Origin: Haloplanus sp. XH21
GTDB taxonomy: Archaea; Halobacteriota; Halobacteria; Halobacteriales; Haloferacaceae
Length of the DNA stretch: 64,000 bases
Reading direction: 5' to 3'
NCBI RefSeq assembly: GCF_023276355.1
Contig: NZ_JALLPL010000001.1
Span: 186,001-250,000 of the forward strand
Shown here: positions 25,121-33,207 of the stretch, in pieces
Layout of the letters: each line of letters begins with the position of its first letter
Numbering within the stretch: the first letter of the stretch is position 1
Program-made: the position numbers and the translations under genes
Notes under the pieces: model-generated
Databases searched by the model: none
Seen by the model: only the letters and a program-made list of their open reading frames with translations
Told to the model about the DNA's origin: nothing

Positions 25121-26197
25121 ATGCCAGAATATCGAAATCAGCACTATGTGCCGCAGTTCTATCTCAGCCGCTTCTCAAACGACGGTGACCGAATCAACCT
25201 CTATAATACTCAAGCGCGACAGGAATTCAACGAGCCAATCTCACGAGTTTGTTCACGAAGCTACTTCTACAGTGATAACACCGACATCGAGAGAGCAATC
25301 GGCCAGATCGAAGGCTCATTGGCGGAAGGATTGAATGAGATAATTGACGCAGAGGCAGTCAGCGAATTCCAAGTAAGGGAGGAGTTGAAACCGAACTGGC
25401 TGCAAGTAATGCAGTTCCTCACCTTCCAGGAGGCTAGAACTGCGTTATCAAGAGAGGAATTAGAACGTGATAGCGACTTTTTCTTCGAGGAGTTTGTCCG
25501 TGCTGGCGTTGAAGCAGGTGAACTTGAGCCAGAGCATTTAGAAGGGGTTCAAGCAGGAGAGATAACACTAGAGTGGGACCAGAGTCCGCAACTCAGTTCT
25601 ATGCTGTATCAAATCCATTGCGCCCCGCTACTCGCAGACCTCTACGGGACGATCTTTATCAATGAGACCAGCTCAAAATTCGTCACTAGTGATCATCCGG
25701 TTGTTCGGCACAATCCATACTACGCTGATGAAGGATATACTCAGCTTGCTGGTTGGCAGGCCCGGGGTCTGCAGATTTACTGTCCGCTGACGTCCGAGCA
25801 TTACCTGCTTCTTCACGATCCAGAGTGCTACGATGTCGAAAGTCATCCGGACGGATCCCTGGTGATCGATGACGAAGACATGGTTGAAGACCTAAACCGA
25901 TTACAGCTGGTGCATTGTGAGGATAACGTGTTCTATGGCGAGTCGGGAAGACAGGCTGAAATGCAGGAACTGCATGATGAACTAGAGCCGTTGGTAGACC
26001 AAGATAGATCTTCGCGTGGAGCATTTGAATCCCAAAATGGAAGAGGAATTTATACGCACATCAGCGTTCCTGAGTTTGTTCCGGATCTGCCTTTTGTTTC
26101 GGAAAGTTCTGGAGTAGAATTCACGCCGGAAAGGGTCGAAGGCTCACGTAGAGAGCAAGAGAGAATTTGGGAAGAGCAATTTGGAGACGTGATTTAA
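25121..26197 (+). CDS. DUF4238 protein, first of a tandem pair
   Basis: A 358-residue protein of the DUF4238 family. The hallmark N terminus (NQHYVPQFYLSRFSND) and the central KFVTSDHPVVRHNP motif are present, followed by IYCPLTSEHYLLLHDPE. A conserved Cys-Ser-Arg pair precedes SYFYSDN, as in the paralogue. The biochemical role is unknown. Family members are scattered across accessory regions of bacteria and archaea, which fits a defence or effector role only loosely. GC is low compared with the chromosome. Confidence 0.85.
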   Translation: MPEYRNQHYVPQFYLSRFSNDGDRINLYNTQARQEFNEPISRVCSRSYFYSDNTDIERAIGQIEGSLAEGLNEIIDAEAVSEFQVREELKPNWLQVMQFLTFQEARTALSREELERDSDFFFEEFVRAGVEAGELEPEHLEGVQAGEITLEWDQSPQLSSMLYQIHCAPLLADLYGTIFINETSSKFVTSDHPVVRHNPYYADEGYTQLAGWQARGLQIYCPLTSEHYLLLHDPECYDVESHPDGSLVIDDEDMVEDLNRLQLVHCEDNVFYGESGRQAEMQELHDELEPLVDQDRSSRGAFESQNGRGIYTHISVPEFVPDLPFVSESSGVEFTPERVEGSRREQERIWEEQFGDVI

Positions 26198-26286
26198 GGG
26201 CCTATCAAAACATAGAAATGTGAATATTTTGTGGAACGCCTCAGGAAGGTCTATAGACCCGCAATTATCCACTTCTACATAGCAAC

Positions 26287-27426
26287 ATGGTGAAGCGGAA
26301 GAACCAGCATTACGTACCCCAGCACTACCTCCGTGCCTGGGCCACTAACCAAAAACTCAATGTTCTACCGCTATCCGCCAACCAATCCTTCTTGGAGGCC
26401 ACTAGTTCCGTATGCTCACGTGACTACTTCTATGGTAACCCGCCAGTAGCAGAGAAAGAACTTGCTAACCTGGACGGCTATCACGCCCGACCGATAACAG
26501 AACTCCGTGACGGAATCGACTTAACAGATCTATCTAATCAGTATATCTCGCTCCTCCTCTCGTTTATCACAACACAGCGATCCCGGACCAAGTCCACGAA
26601 AGAAGATATCAGAAGTGGTGAGGAATATCTGCGAGAAGCTGTCAAAGACGATATGGGTGCCGATCGATACGAGGGTCAGATCAATTGGAAGTCCGAGCTA
26701 AGCGAGCAGGAAAAGGAGGATAGTATGGTGGACGCCTCTCTTCTTGGAACTCATCACTTCCTCATAGCACTGGGAATCTTCGGCTATATCGGTATCGGAG
26801 ATCTACATGGCGTGATGTTGTGTAACCTCACCAGCCGAGAGTTCATTGTCTCTGATGCGCCGATGGTCCACGACATCCCCCGATACAAGCACGAAATGGG
26901 GTTAGTCCCAGCAGGCTTAGGGAATCGAGGACTCCAAATCTTCTGTCCAATAGATCGAAACCGGATTTTGCTCCTTTACGACCCTGAAGTCTACGTATTC
27001 GACAGCAATTCCAAGAATCAGGTCTTGATCAGATCTCCGGATGTCGTTGACGAGTTGAACCTACTTCAGTTCCATAATGCAGAGAGCATTGTGATGTTCA
27101 ACTCAAGTAGTGAGGATTACATTCTGGATTTGCATGACCGAATTGATGAAGTTCGACGCAGAGAGGTAATTACGGTTACACGGGAAACAGAGACAGGGGA
27201 GGACTTTGAATTGGATGAGATTCCTGCCTACCAAGTTCCGAAGCTGTCACCAGACCTCCCAAGCAGCCAGACCATGACTCACTTGCCTTACTTAAAACGG
27301 CGTCCAGCTTCTCAAGCCGAGAAAGCGCGAAAACTGGTGCATTCCATCTTCAATGAACTCGATTGGGCCTCTGACTTATCGCTTATTTACTCCATCCGGC
27401 TGCTCGAAGAGCTACTAGAGCTGTAG
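26287..27426 (+). CDS. DUF4238 protein, second of a tandem pair
   Basis: A 379-residue paralogue of the preceding protein. It shares NQHYVPQHYLRAW, VCSRDYFYGN, EFIVSDAPMVHDIP and LQIFCPIDRNRILLLYDPE at matching spacing, but the two differ over most of their length. It is an old divergence, not a recent copy. The C terminus is extended by a helical segment ending LLEELLEL. The 89-base gap holds a CTATAG box, so it may have its own promoter. Both copies may act as a pair; function unknown. Confidence 0.85.
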   Translation: MVKRKNQHYVPQHYLRAWATNQKLNVLPLSANQSFLEATSSVCSRDYFYGNPPVAEKELANLDGYHARPITELRDGIDLTDLSNQYISLLLSFITTQRSRTKSTKEDIRSGEEYLREAVKDDMGADRYEGQINWKSELSEQEKEDSMVDASLLGTHHFLIALGIFGYIGIGDLHGVMLCNLTSREFIVSDAPMVHDIPRYKHEMGLVPAGLGNRGLQIFCPIDRNRILLLYDPEVYVFDSNSKNQVLIRSPDVVDELNLLQFHNAESIVMFNSSSEDYILDLHDRIDEVRRREVITVTRETETGEDFELDEIPAYQVPKLSPDLPSSQTMTHLPYLKRRPASQAEKARKLVHSIFNELDWASDLSLIYSIRLLEELLEL

Positions 27427-27443
27427 TTCTCTTTTCTCGATAA

Positions 27444-28655
27444 TCAGGCGGCATCCGGTTTGTCGAAGTAGTCAAACGGATCTCCAAGTTCTCCGAAAGC
27501 GTGCCAAACATGGGTTAAGAACTCCTCCACCACTTCATCGCTGCTCACATCATAGGACTCCAACGTTACAGCAGGTAACGTGGCCACTGCACGATCAAGC
27601 TCACTCGACTCTCGGTTTTCCCCCAATGCAAGATAGAACCCGTCTGCGTCAAGAAAGCTAAGGTACAAGAAGATCGGAGTCCGGACATCAAGATCATACA
27701 AGAAACCCGTGTAGTCCGGAAGACGGTCTTGCAAGATCTCGTAAAGCGTTAGAAAGCCAATCCGGTCCTCGTCTTTTCTTTGATTCCTGAAATGGAATGA
27801 GTGAACCGCTTCGATACGACCGTCTCTGAACAGTTGGACGTACTCGGATGATGGATTGTCCTCTCCCGATCTTTTGCTGAAGTTCTTGATGTCTTGGGAG
27901 TTGACTATGCCATCGATGTTCCGTTTTGCAGCTGAGTGAATATTCCCTCTATCTCTGTGGAAGAGTGGAAGACCTGCTATCTCCTGCTCTGCTTTCGAGA
28001 TATCGATTTCTGGTTGCATCGAGAAAGCGGTCGCCGGGATAACGTGCAACACCATACATGGTCCGGGTTCAAATGGTGCTGGGGTATCGGCACTCCGGAT
28101 TTTTGCGGTTCGATCTGCGAGGAATTGTTCGACCTCTTCTGTCAACCTGTATTGTTCAAGGAACTTCTCGCGGAGTTCTCCTACGTCTAACGGGTATTTT
28201 CCTGCGGAGTTGCGGGCGTAGAACGGTTTCTTGGATTTGAGTGTGACGCGGTGAGGTGAAATCGTGCTTTGCTGGACTCTGATGACTGCGACGTATCCTT
28301 CTCCATCTGGGTTCGGGATTGTCCGTATTTCGTGGGTGTTGAGCCGGGGCTGAGTATTATTCCGTATTATGTTCTCCCAGTCGAGTTTGTACTGGTCTCT
28401 GTCGTGGTCGGTGGTCCACCACAGCTTTTCATCCTCTTCATCTTCAATATCATCCGGGTCTGGGACGCCGATCAGGAGATCTCCACCCGTAGTGTTTGCA
28501 AAGGATGTGACCTCGGCTAAGAACTTCTCCTTGTGACCGTTATCACGAGGATTGAGTTGGCGTTTGAACTCGAGTTGTTTGCGTTCAGGCGTTCCACTTT
28601 CCAGCAGCGCCTGTATCTGTTCTATAGATATTGAGTCCAGATCCGGTGAGAGCAT
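27444..28655 (-). CDS. AlbA_2/Schlafen-type domain protein
   Basis: A 403-residue protein. Residues ~15-165 form an AlbA_2 (Schlafen-like, divergent AAA_4) domain. The visible core is QLEFKRQL, with the acidic/basic pair of the Schlafen active-site region, followed by KEKFLAEVTSFANTTGGDLL and IGVPDPDD. Schlafen-type domains bind or cleave nucleic acids, and several serve in anti-phage or transcriptional roles. The C-terminal ~230 residues are unassigned. It is convergent with the second DUF4238 gene, with 17 bases between stops. A TTTATG box near 28682-28688 (minus strand) fits a leaderless start at 28655. Confidence 0.8.
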   Translation of the reverse strand: MLSPDLDSISIEQIQALLESGTPERKQLEFKRQLNPRDNGHKEKFLAEVTSFANTTGGDLLIGVPDPDDIEDEEDEKLWWTTDHDRDQYKLDWENIIRNNTQPRLNTHEIRTIPNPDGEGYVAVIRVQQSTISPHRVTLKSKKPFYARNSAGKYPLDVGELREKFLEQYRLTEEVEQFLADRTAKIRSADTPAPFEPGPCMVLHVIPATAFSMQPEIDISKAEQEIAGLPLFHRDRGNIHSAAKRNIDGIVNSQDIKNFSKRSGEDNPSSEYVQLFRDGRIEAVHSFHFRNQRKDEDRIGFLTLYEILQDRLPDYTGFLYDLDVRTPIFLYLSFLDADGFYLALGENRESSELDRAVATLPAVTLESYDVSSDEVVEEFLTHVWHAFGELGDPFDYFDKPDAA

Positions 28656-29009
28656 ACTAAAAACGGAACCATGATTGGAACATAAAGACTAGCCAATCAA
28701 CACGGAATTCAAAGCCATTAGCGGTAGTGTTAGAACTCATGCCCCCCAGGAATGAGTGCCCGGGGTATTTTGCTGCTTGAACGGCAAAACTACTTTCACG
28801 CAGACACATCCCATTACCGGAAAACAGGGGGAGACGGAGGGATAACGGTTCATCCATAGAAAACGAGAAATCCGAAACCGGCGTAAAACCGGGTTACAGG
28901 GCTCGGAATGTTTCTCAGTCTTGGAAGGGGTAATGACGCCAGACAATATTTAAGCTGATAATGTCGTTCAGGCGAACTACTATATAGACACTGTGCGGGA
29001 ACAAGGAAT
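28656..29009. other. Divergent promoter region without a gene
   Basis: No credible gene is seen. Short frames on the minus strand (28657-28946) have poor composition. The region holds the promoter of the AlbA_2 gene at its left end and the TATATA box of the Nmad gene at its right. A weak TTTTGC/GCAAAA hairpin lies in the middle. Confidence 0.4.
28981..28986 (+). promoter_or_regulatory. TATA box of the Nmad3-Nmad2 gene
   Basis: TATATA lies 24-29 bases before the ATG at 29010, the spacing of a leaderless haloarchaeal promoter, and supports that start. Confidence 0.65.
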
Positions 29010-30473
29010 ATGCAGGCGCTTCTGCTGAGGGTTGGACTAGATTACGGCACGGGTGGCGGGTTAGCACCGATTTACGATGATGGGACGTTCGAGTACATCC
29101 CTATTCCTGAAAGCTATGAAACGACGCAGCAGCAGACCTTTGGTGGGGTAACGACGCGAGACGGACGTCCTTACGCCGAGTACGTCGGATCCAATAACGA
29201 ATCCAGGCCTCTCCATCTTGATCCGGAGTTCACGACCTACACATATGGGGACCCCACTCGGAAACGATCCCAATTAGCGGAACTCACCGAAGACGACTTG
29301 CTCATCTTCTATGCTGGCCTCAAACCGAAGACTTCCGCGGGTCATCCGCGTCTGTACGTGATTGGCTACTTCACCGTTGATGCCATTCACGAACTGGACG
29401 GCAAGACGCCAACCGAACGGGCGGACCTGTCCGATCGGCTCTCGAACAACGCGCACATACAGCGGACGAAGTTGACGCCGGAGTCGAAACATCCCGACCA
29501 AGATGCGTATCCTGTTATCGTCGAGGGGAAGCCCGACCAGAGCCGGCTACTCGAGAAAGCGCGCCCGTTGACTGACGCTTACGTCAGCGGAACCAATCAG
29601 CAGTATCATATGCTAGACTCCGTAGCCCGGATTTCGGGCTACAGCACGGAAAAAGATCTCACGCGTGCCTCGGGCCGTTGGCTGGAACCGACTGATGAAG
29701 GGTTACTTCGGGCGTGGTTAGATGACGAAACAACAGGACTGGTCGGGTCGGACACCAGACTCTACTCCTATGTCTTGACTCATGACTCCGGATTTGCACC
29801 AAACGTCAGCCACGGGTACTGTACGTTGGCAACGTGCAAGCCCAAAATCCGGATGAACGCTAACGTGGGTGACTGGGTGATTGGAACAGGGTCGCTTACG
29901 AGGGACGATAACGAAGAACGATTACTCTACGCGATGAGGGTGGAGGAAGTATTGCCCTACGACGAGTACTTTGAGCGCGAAGACTTCGAGTACAAGAAGC
30001 CGAAGGATAGTGACCTCCATGACTCGCAAGGCGATAACATCTACTACACGGGAAAGCCGCTGGGTGGTGAGCGGATTGAGGACTCGGACACGTATCGCGC
30101 TGCCACGCCCGATGGTGATCGGATTTATTACCGAGATTCGTATCCGTTCGTGCAACTCGATAATCCCAATCACCCGCCATCCCGAATCAAGGCGGATACC
30201 CCGAATGATCCCGACCGACAGGCGGTCCTCGTGAGTCGACAGTTCTGGTACTTCGGTGGAAAAGAGGTTCACCTCCCAGAAGACGATAACCTGCGAGAGG
30301 CCCTTATCAAAGGATACCAAAACCCCAATGGGAAGATAGGCCAGAAGAAGACCACGAACGAGGACAGGATAAACCAGTTCGTGTCATGGCTCGTCGAAAA
30401 CTATCGAATTGGAGTCCATTCTTATCCGCGTGACGCTGGTGAGACAGACGACCACGAGCACACGAATTGCTGA
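29010..30473 (+). CDS. Nmad3-Nmad2 fusion protein (nucleotide-modification-associated domains)
   Basis: A 487-residue protein that looks like two domains in one chain. Residues ~1-235 resemble Nmad3: LLLRVGLDYGTGGGLAPIYD, FEYIPIPES, then DLLIFYAGL. Residues ~245-460 resemble Nmad2: SYVLTHDSGFAPNVSHGYCT, LATCKPKIR and VGDWVIGTGS. These domains were named from comparative genomics as companions of DNA or nucleotide base-modifying enzymes in phages and mobile elements; their reactions are unproven. The fusion suggests the two act together. No base-modifying partner enzyme is adjacent in the window. Confidence 0.78.
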   Translation: MQALLLRVGLDYGTGGGLAPIYDDGTFEYIPIPESYETTQQQTFGGVTTRDGRPYAEYVGSNNESRPLHLDPEFTTYTYGDPTRKRSQLAELTEDDLLIFYAGLKPKTSAGHPRLYVIGYFTVDAIHELDGKTPTERADLSDRLSNNAHIQRTKLTPESKHPDQDAYPVIVEGKPDQSRLLEKARPLTDAYVSGTNQQYHMLDSVARISGYSTEKDLTRASGRWLEPTDEGLLRAWLDDETTGLVGSDTRLYSYVLTHDSGFAPNVSHGYCTLATCKPKIRMNANVGDWVIGTGSLTRDDNEERLLYAMRVEEVLPYDEYFEREDFEYKKPKDSDLHDSQGDNIYYTGKPLGGERIEDSDTYRAATPDGDRIYYRDSYPFVQLDNPNHPPSRIKADTPNDPDRQAVLVSRQFWYFGGKEVHLPEDDNLREALIKGYQNPNGKIGQKKTTNEDRINQFVSWLVENYRIGVHSYPRDAGETDDHEHTNC

Positions 30474-30600
30474 GGCCCGCGAGTCCGGTCAATTCGTGTT
30501 TTCTCGACGTCGCAAACGAGAGAGAATTATTAACCAAGAGGTTCCATCGCTCGGGATAAAACTACTCTCTGTGAACAGTTCTATCGAACGCTCAGGCCAG

Positions 30601-33207
30601 TTACTCCAAATGAGAGGCAGAGCGACTGCTTCTGGATGGACGAGAATCTGGACAGCGATACATTCGATCACGCGTAGAACCCTCAGCAACTATCAGACCG
30701 TAGCGTTCTAACTTCTTCAAATACGTCCGAACCGTTCGGTTTGACTTCGGCTCATCAACCCTGCTTCGATATTCCTCGAAGAGCTCTTGGGGAGCGATTC
30801 GCTCCTGCTCCTCGATCACCCGAAAGACAGCTTGCTGGTGGGACGTAAGCCGATCCAAGTGCTCCTGTCGCAGCTCTCGGCGGGCTTCAGGAAGCGCCCG
30901 CTCGACGAGGTTCTGAGTGATTCGATCTGCTGCGTCCTCGTCCGCCCGTCGAGCAGCGATTCTGAGCGTCGTAATCGCCACTCGCGCGTCGCCGTCCGCG
31001 GCGTCGGCGATGCGCTCGAACTCGGACCGTTTTATGTCCCTCGACACCGACCTTGCTGTGGCCCGCTCATCGAGGATGTCGACGAGCTCCTCCACGGCGT
31101 ACCGGTCGAGATGGAGTCGCTCACAGCCACCAAGTCGGCTCGCCAGTCGGTCGTCAAGTCCGTCGAGTAGGTCCTCCTCCCGGTTTGCGATAAGGAGAAG
31201 CGAGAATCGTGGGAGATTGAGAAGATCGTAGAGGAGGTCCTCGTCATCTAACTGGTCGACCTCGTCGAGAATCAGGACACAGTGTGACTCGTCGTAGTCG
31301 CGCAACCGGTCAAGAATGACGTCCGTCGCAGTCGACTGTCGGTGGATATCAGCTGCGCCTTCAAGCTCGTCCAGAATCCGGTAGAGAGTCTGGAAGGGAG
31401 AGTGATCCTCCCAGCAATTGACGTAGACCGCGTCAACCCCTGGGGTCTCTCGACAGAACTGGTCGACGGTGTACTTCGCGATGCAGGTCTTTCCGGATCC
31501 TGGCGGACCGGTGATGAGAATGGTATCGTGCTGCTCGCCGCGGGTGAGTGGCTCCAGAACGGCCGCGAGCTGGTTCACCTCGTCGTCGCGATGGACCACT
31601 GAGTCGGGGATGGATGAAAACGGCCCGGCTCCAGCCCCTCGTTCCGTTCCATCTCTTTCGACGGGGGCGCTCTCAGTTCCATCGTTCTCGACACTCGGTG
31701 CTTCCATTGCGGTCGCGTCGGACTCAGATTCATTAACCGATGCCGAGGAAGGACTCGGGATCTCATGTGACGGGGGGATAACCAGGAAGTTGGCGAGTTC
31801 GTTCCCGTTCAAAACAAGGTCCGGGCGGGATTCGCTCCTGTTCGTGATCGCGAACCGGTTCCCGCTGGTCGCAACCGACCGCGACGTGAAGCGTTCGAGG
31901 ACTGCGCGGGCGTGTCGCTCCCCGGACCCCGGGAGGTAGCCGTGTGATCGGAGCCGGCGGCCGTCCATCTCGTAGAACCGGCCATCGATGAGGTCAAAAA
32001 CTGAACACAAGGGATCCAAATACGCGTCTACATCCTCCGATGCATCCTCGTCGACAGCGAGTGCGAGCAACCGGAGGTTGCCCGAGAACGTTCGCTTCGG
32101 GGAGTTGGCTCGGACGAGGTCGTACCGGGTCGCCTCATCGACGCTCGCCGGTCGGGAGGGGCCTTCACCGGTGGGTGACTGGGTTCGTCGTGGGTGAGAA
32201 CTGCTTGACGTGCGGCGAGTCGAACGAGTGGATCGACCGTTACTGGCGGACATCCGCCCACGGCCCGAGGATTCGAACCCAAGGATCTTCTGGAGGAGGG
32301 TGTCCGTCCCGTCCAACAGCTCACCGGTTCGGCGCCGGGCGTCACGGGACCAGTCCGGTTTCCGCTGGAACACCACCTGGAAGGCGACCGGCATCGGCGC
32401 CTCGACGAGGTGTTTCATCAAGGGAGCGAGCGGGAGTTGAGCACGTCCGATCCGCTCGACAGTCGAACTCGGTTCATCAGCGAGAAAATCAGTGAGTCCG
32501 GTGAGTGTCGTCATCCAGTCCTTGCGGCGCTCGGCGGCGCCATACCACTGGACGCCATAGGGCTGGACCTCGGCCAGCGATGGACGGGCCAGGATGTGTC
32601 CTTCGTCTGTCGGCGTCGGTTTCTCGAGTGCGGTTAGCGGCTCGTCCTCGTCGTACGTACCTGGGGAAGCCAAGTCAATTCCGTCCAGACTGACTTCGGT
32701 ATCAGTCCCATCCGAGGTTGCCTCCACCTCTGGCGGTCGACGTGCATCTGCAGGTTGACTAGGCTCGACAGCTGCGTCCCCACCGTCCGAGACGGTCGCT
32801 CGCTCATCACCCGCGAGCGCTGTTGACTCGTAATAGAGCCGACCATCCTTGAGACGCTCACTAAACTCCTCCCGAGTGTATGCAACCGGCCGGACCAATC
32901 GCTTCATGACGTCGACCTCGACGCGATCGAGGTTGTAGGACGCCGGATAGATGGACCGGAGCCGCTGTTCGAGGGCGTCAAGGTGGTCATCAGCACCGTA
33001 ATAGAATTTCACCGGCTGCCCTTCGCCCACGCTGAGCGCAACGAATTCGAAGCAGAGCGGTGGCTGGCTGTGGAACGGGTTCAATCGGCGGAGGAGCGAC
33101 TCGGATTCGTTCTTCGATAGTTTGTGGAGACTGGTGATCGTGTCCGGGATGTCTCGAGGGACGATCGGTTCCTCTCCAGGGATGACCCGAAGGTAGGGCC
33201 GCTTCAC
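30601..33207 (-). CDS. Conjugation-ATPase-type N-terminal region fused to Orc1/Cdc6 ATPase
   Basis: An 868-residue protein, last gene of the secretion operon. Residues ~1-500 resemble the non-ATPase part of large haloarchaeal conjugation ATPases (RPYLRVIPGEEPIVPRDIPD, FEFVALSVGEGQPVKFYYGA, and NELANFLVIPP later) and include an acidic linker. The C-terminal part is Orc1/Cdc6-like AAA+: Walker A GPPGSGKTC near 565, VNCWEDHSPFQTLYRILDEL, Walker B LILDEVDQLDD near 645, DGDARVAITTLR, and a winged helix near 790-860. Orc1/Cdc6 binds replication origins, so this may link DNA transfer to replication or initiator-type DNA binding. It overlaps the preceding gene by four bases. Confidence 0.75.
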   Translation of the reverse strand: MKRPYLRVIPGEEPIVPRDIPDTITSLHKLSKNESESLLRRLNPFHSQPPLCFEFVALSVGEGQPVKFYYGADDHLDALEQRLRSIYPASYNLDRVEVDVMKRLVRPVAYTREEFSERLKDGRLYYESTALAGDERATVSDGGDAAVEPSQPADARRPPEVEATSDGTDTEVSLDGIDLASPGTYDEDEPLTALEKPTPTDEGHILARPSLAEVQPYGVQWYGAAERRKDWMTTLTGLTDFLADEPSSTVERIGRAQLPLAPLMKHLVEAPMPVAFQVVFQRKPDWSRDARRRTGELLDGTDTLLQKILGFESSGRGRMSASNGRSTRSTRRTSSSSHPRRTQSPTGEGPSRPASVDEATRYDLVRANSPKRTFSGNLRLLALAVDEDASEDVDAYLDPLCSVFDLIDGRFYEMDGRRLRSHGYLPGSGERHARAVLERFTSRSVATSGNRFAITNRSESRPDLVLNGNELANFLVIPPSHEIPSPSSASVNESESDATAMEAPSVENDGTESAPVERDGTERGAGAGPFSSIPDSVVHRDDEVNQLAAVLEPLTRGEQHDTILITGPPGSGKTCIAKYTVDQFCRETPGVDAVYVNCWEDHSPFQTLYRILDELEGAADIHRQSTATDVILDRLRDYDESHCVLILDEVDQLDDEDLLYDLLNLPRFSLLLIANREEDLLDGLDDRLASRLGGCERLHLDRYAVEELVDILDERATARSVSRDIKRSEFERIADAADGDARVAITTLRIAARRADEDAADRITQNLVERALPEARRELRQEHLDRLTSHQQAVFRVIEEQERIAPQELFEEYRSRVDEPKSNRTVRTYLKKLERYGLIVAEGSTRDRMYRCPDSRPSRSSRSASHLE

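Noticed and set aside
28657-28946. Short minus-strand frames between the AlbA_2 and Nmad genes
   Set aside because: Poor composition, no promoter spacing and no recognisable domain.
32268-32290. GATTCGAACCC resembling a tRNA T arm, a possible second attachment site
   Set aside because: It lies inside the Orc1-fusion coding sequence, has no matching acceptor arm, and does not match the 22-base repeat at 21072.
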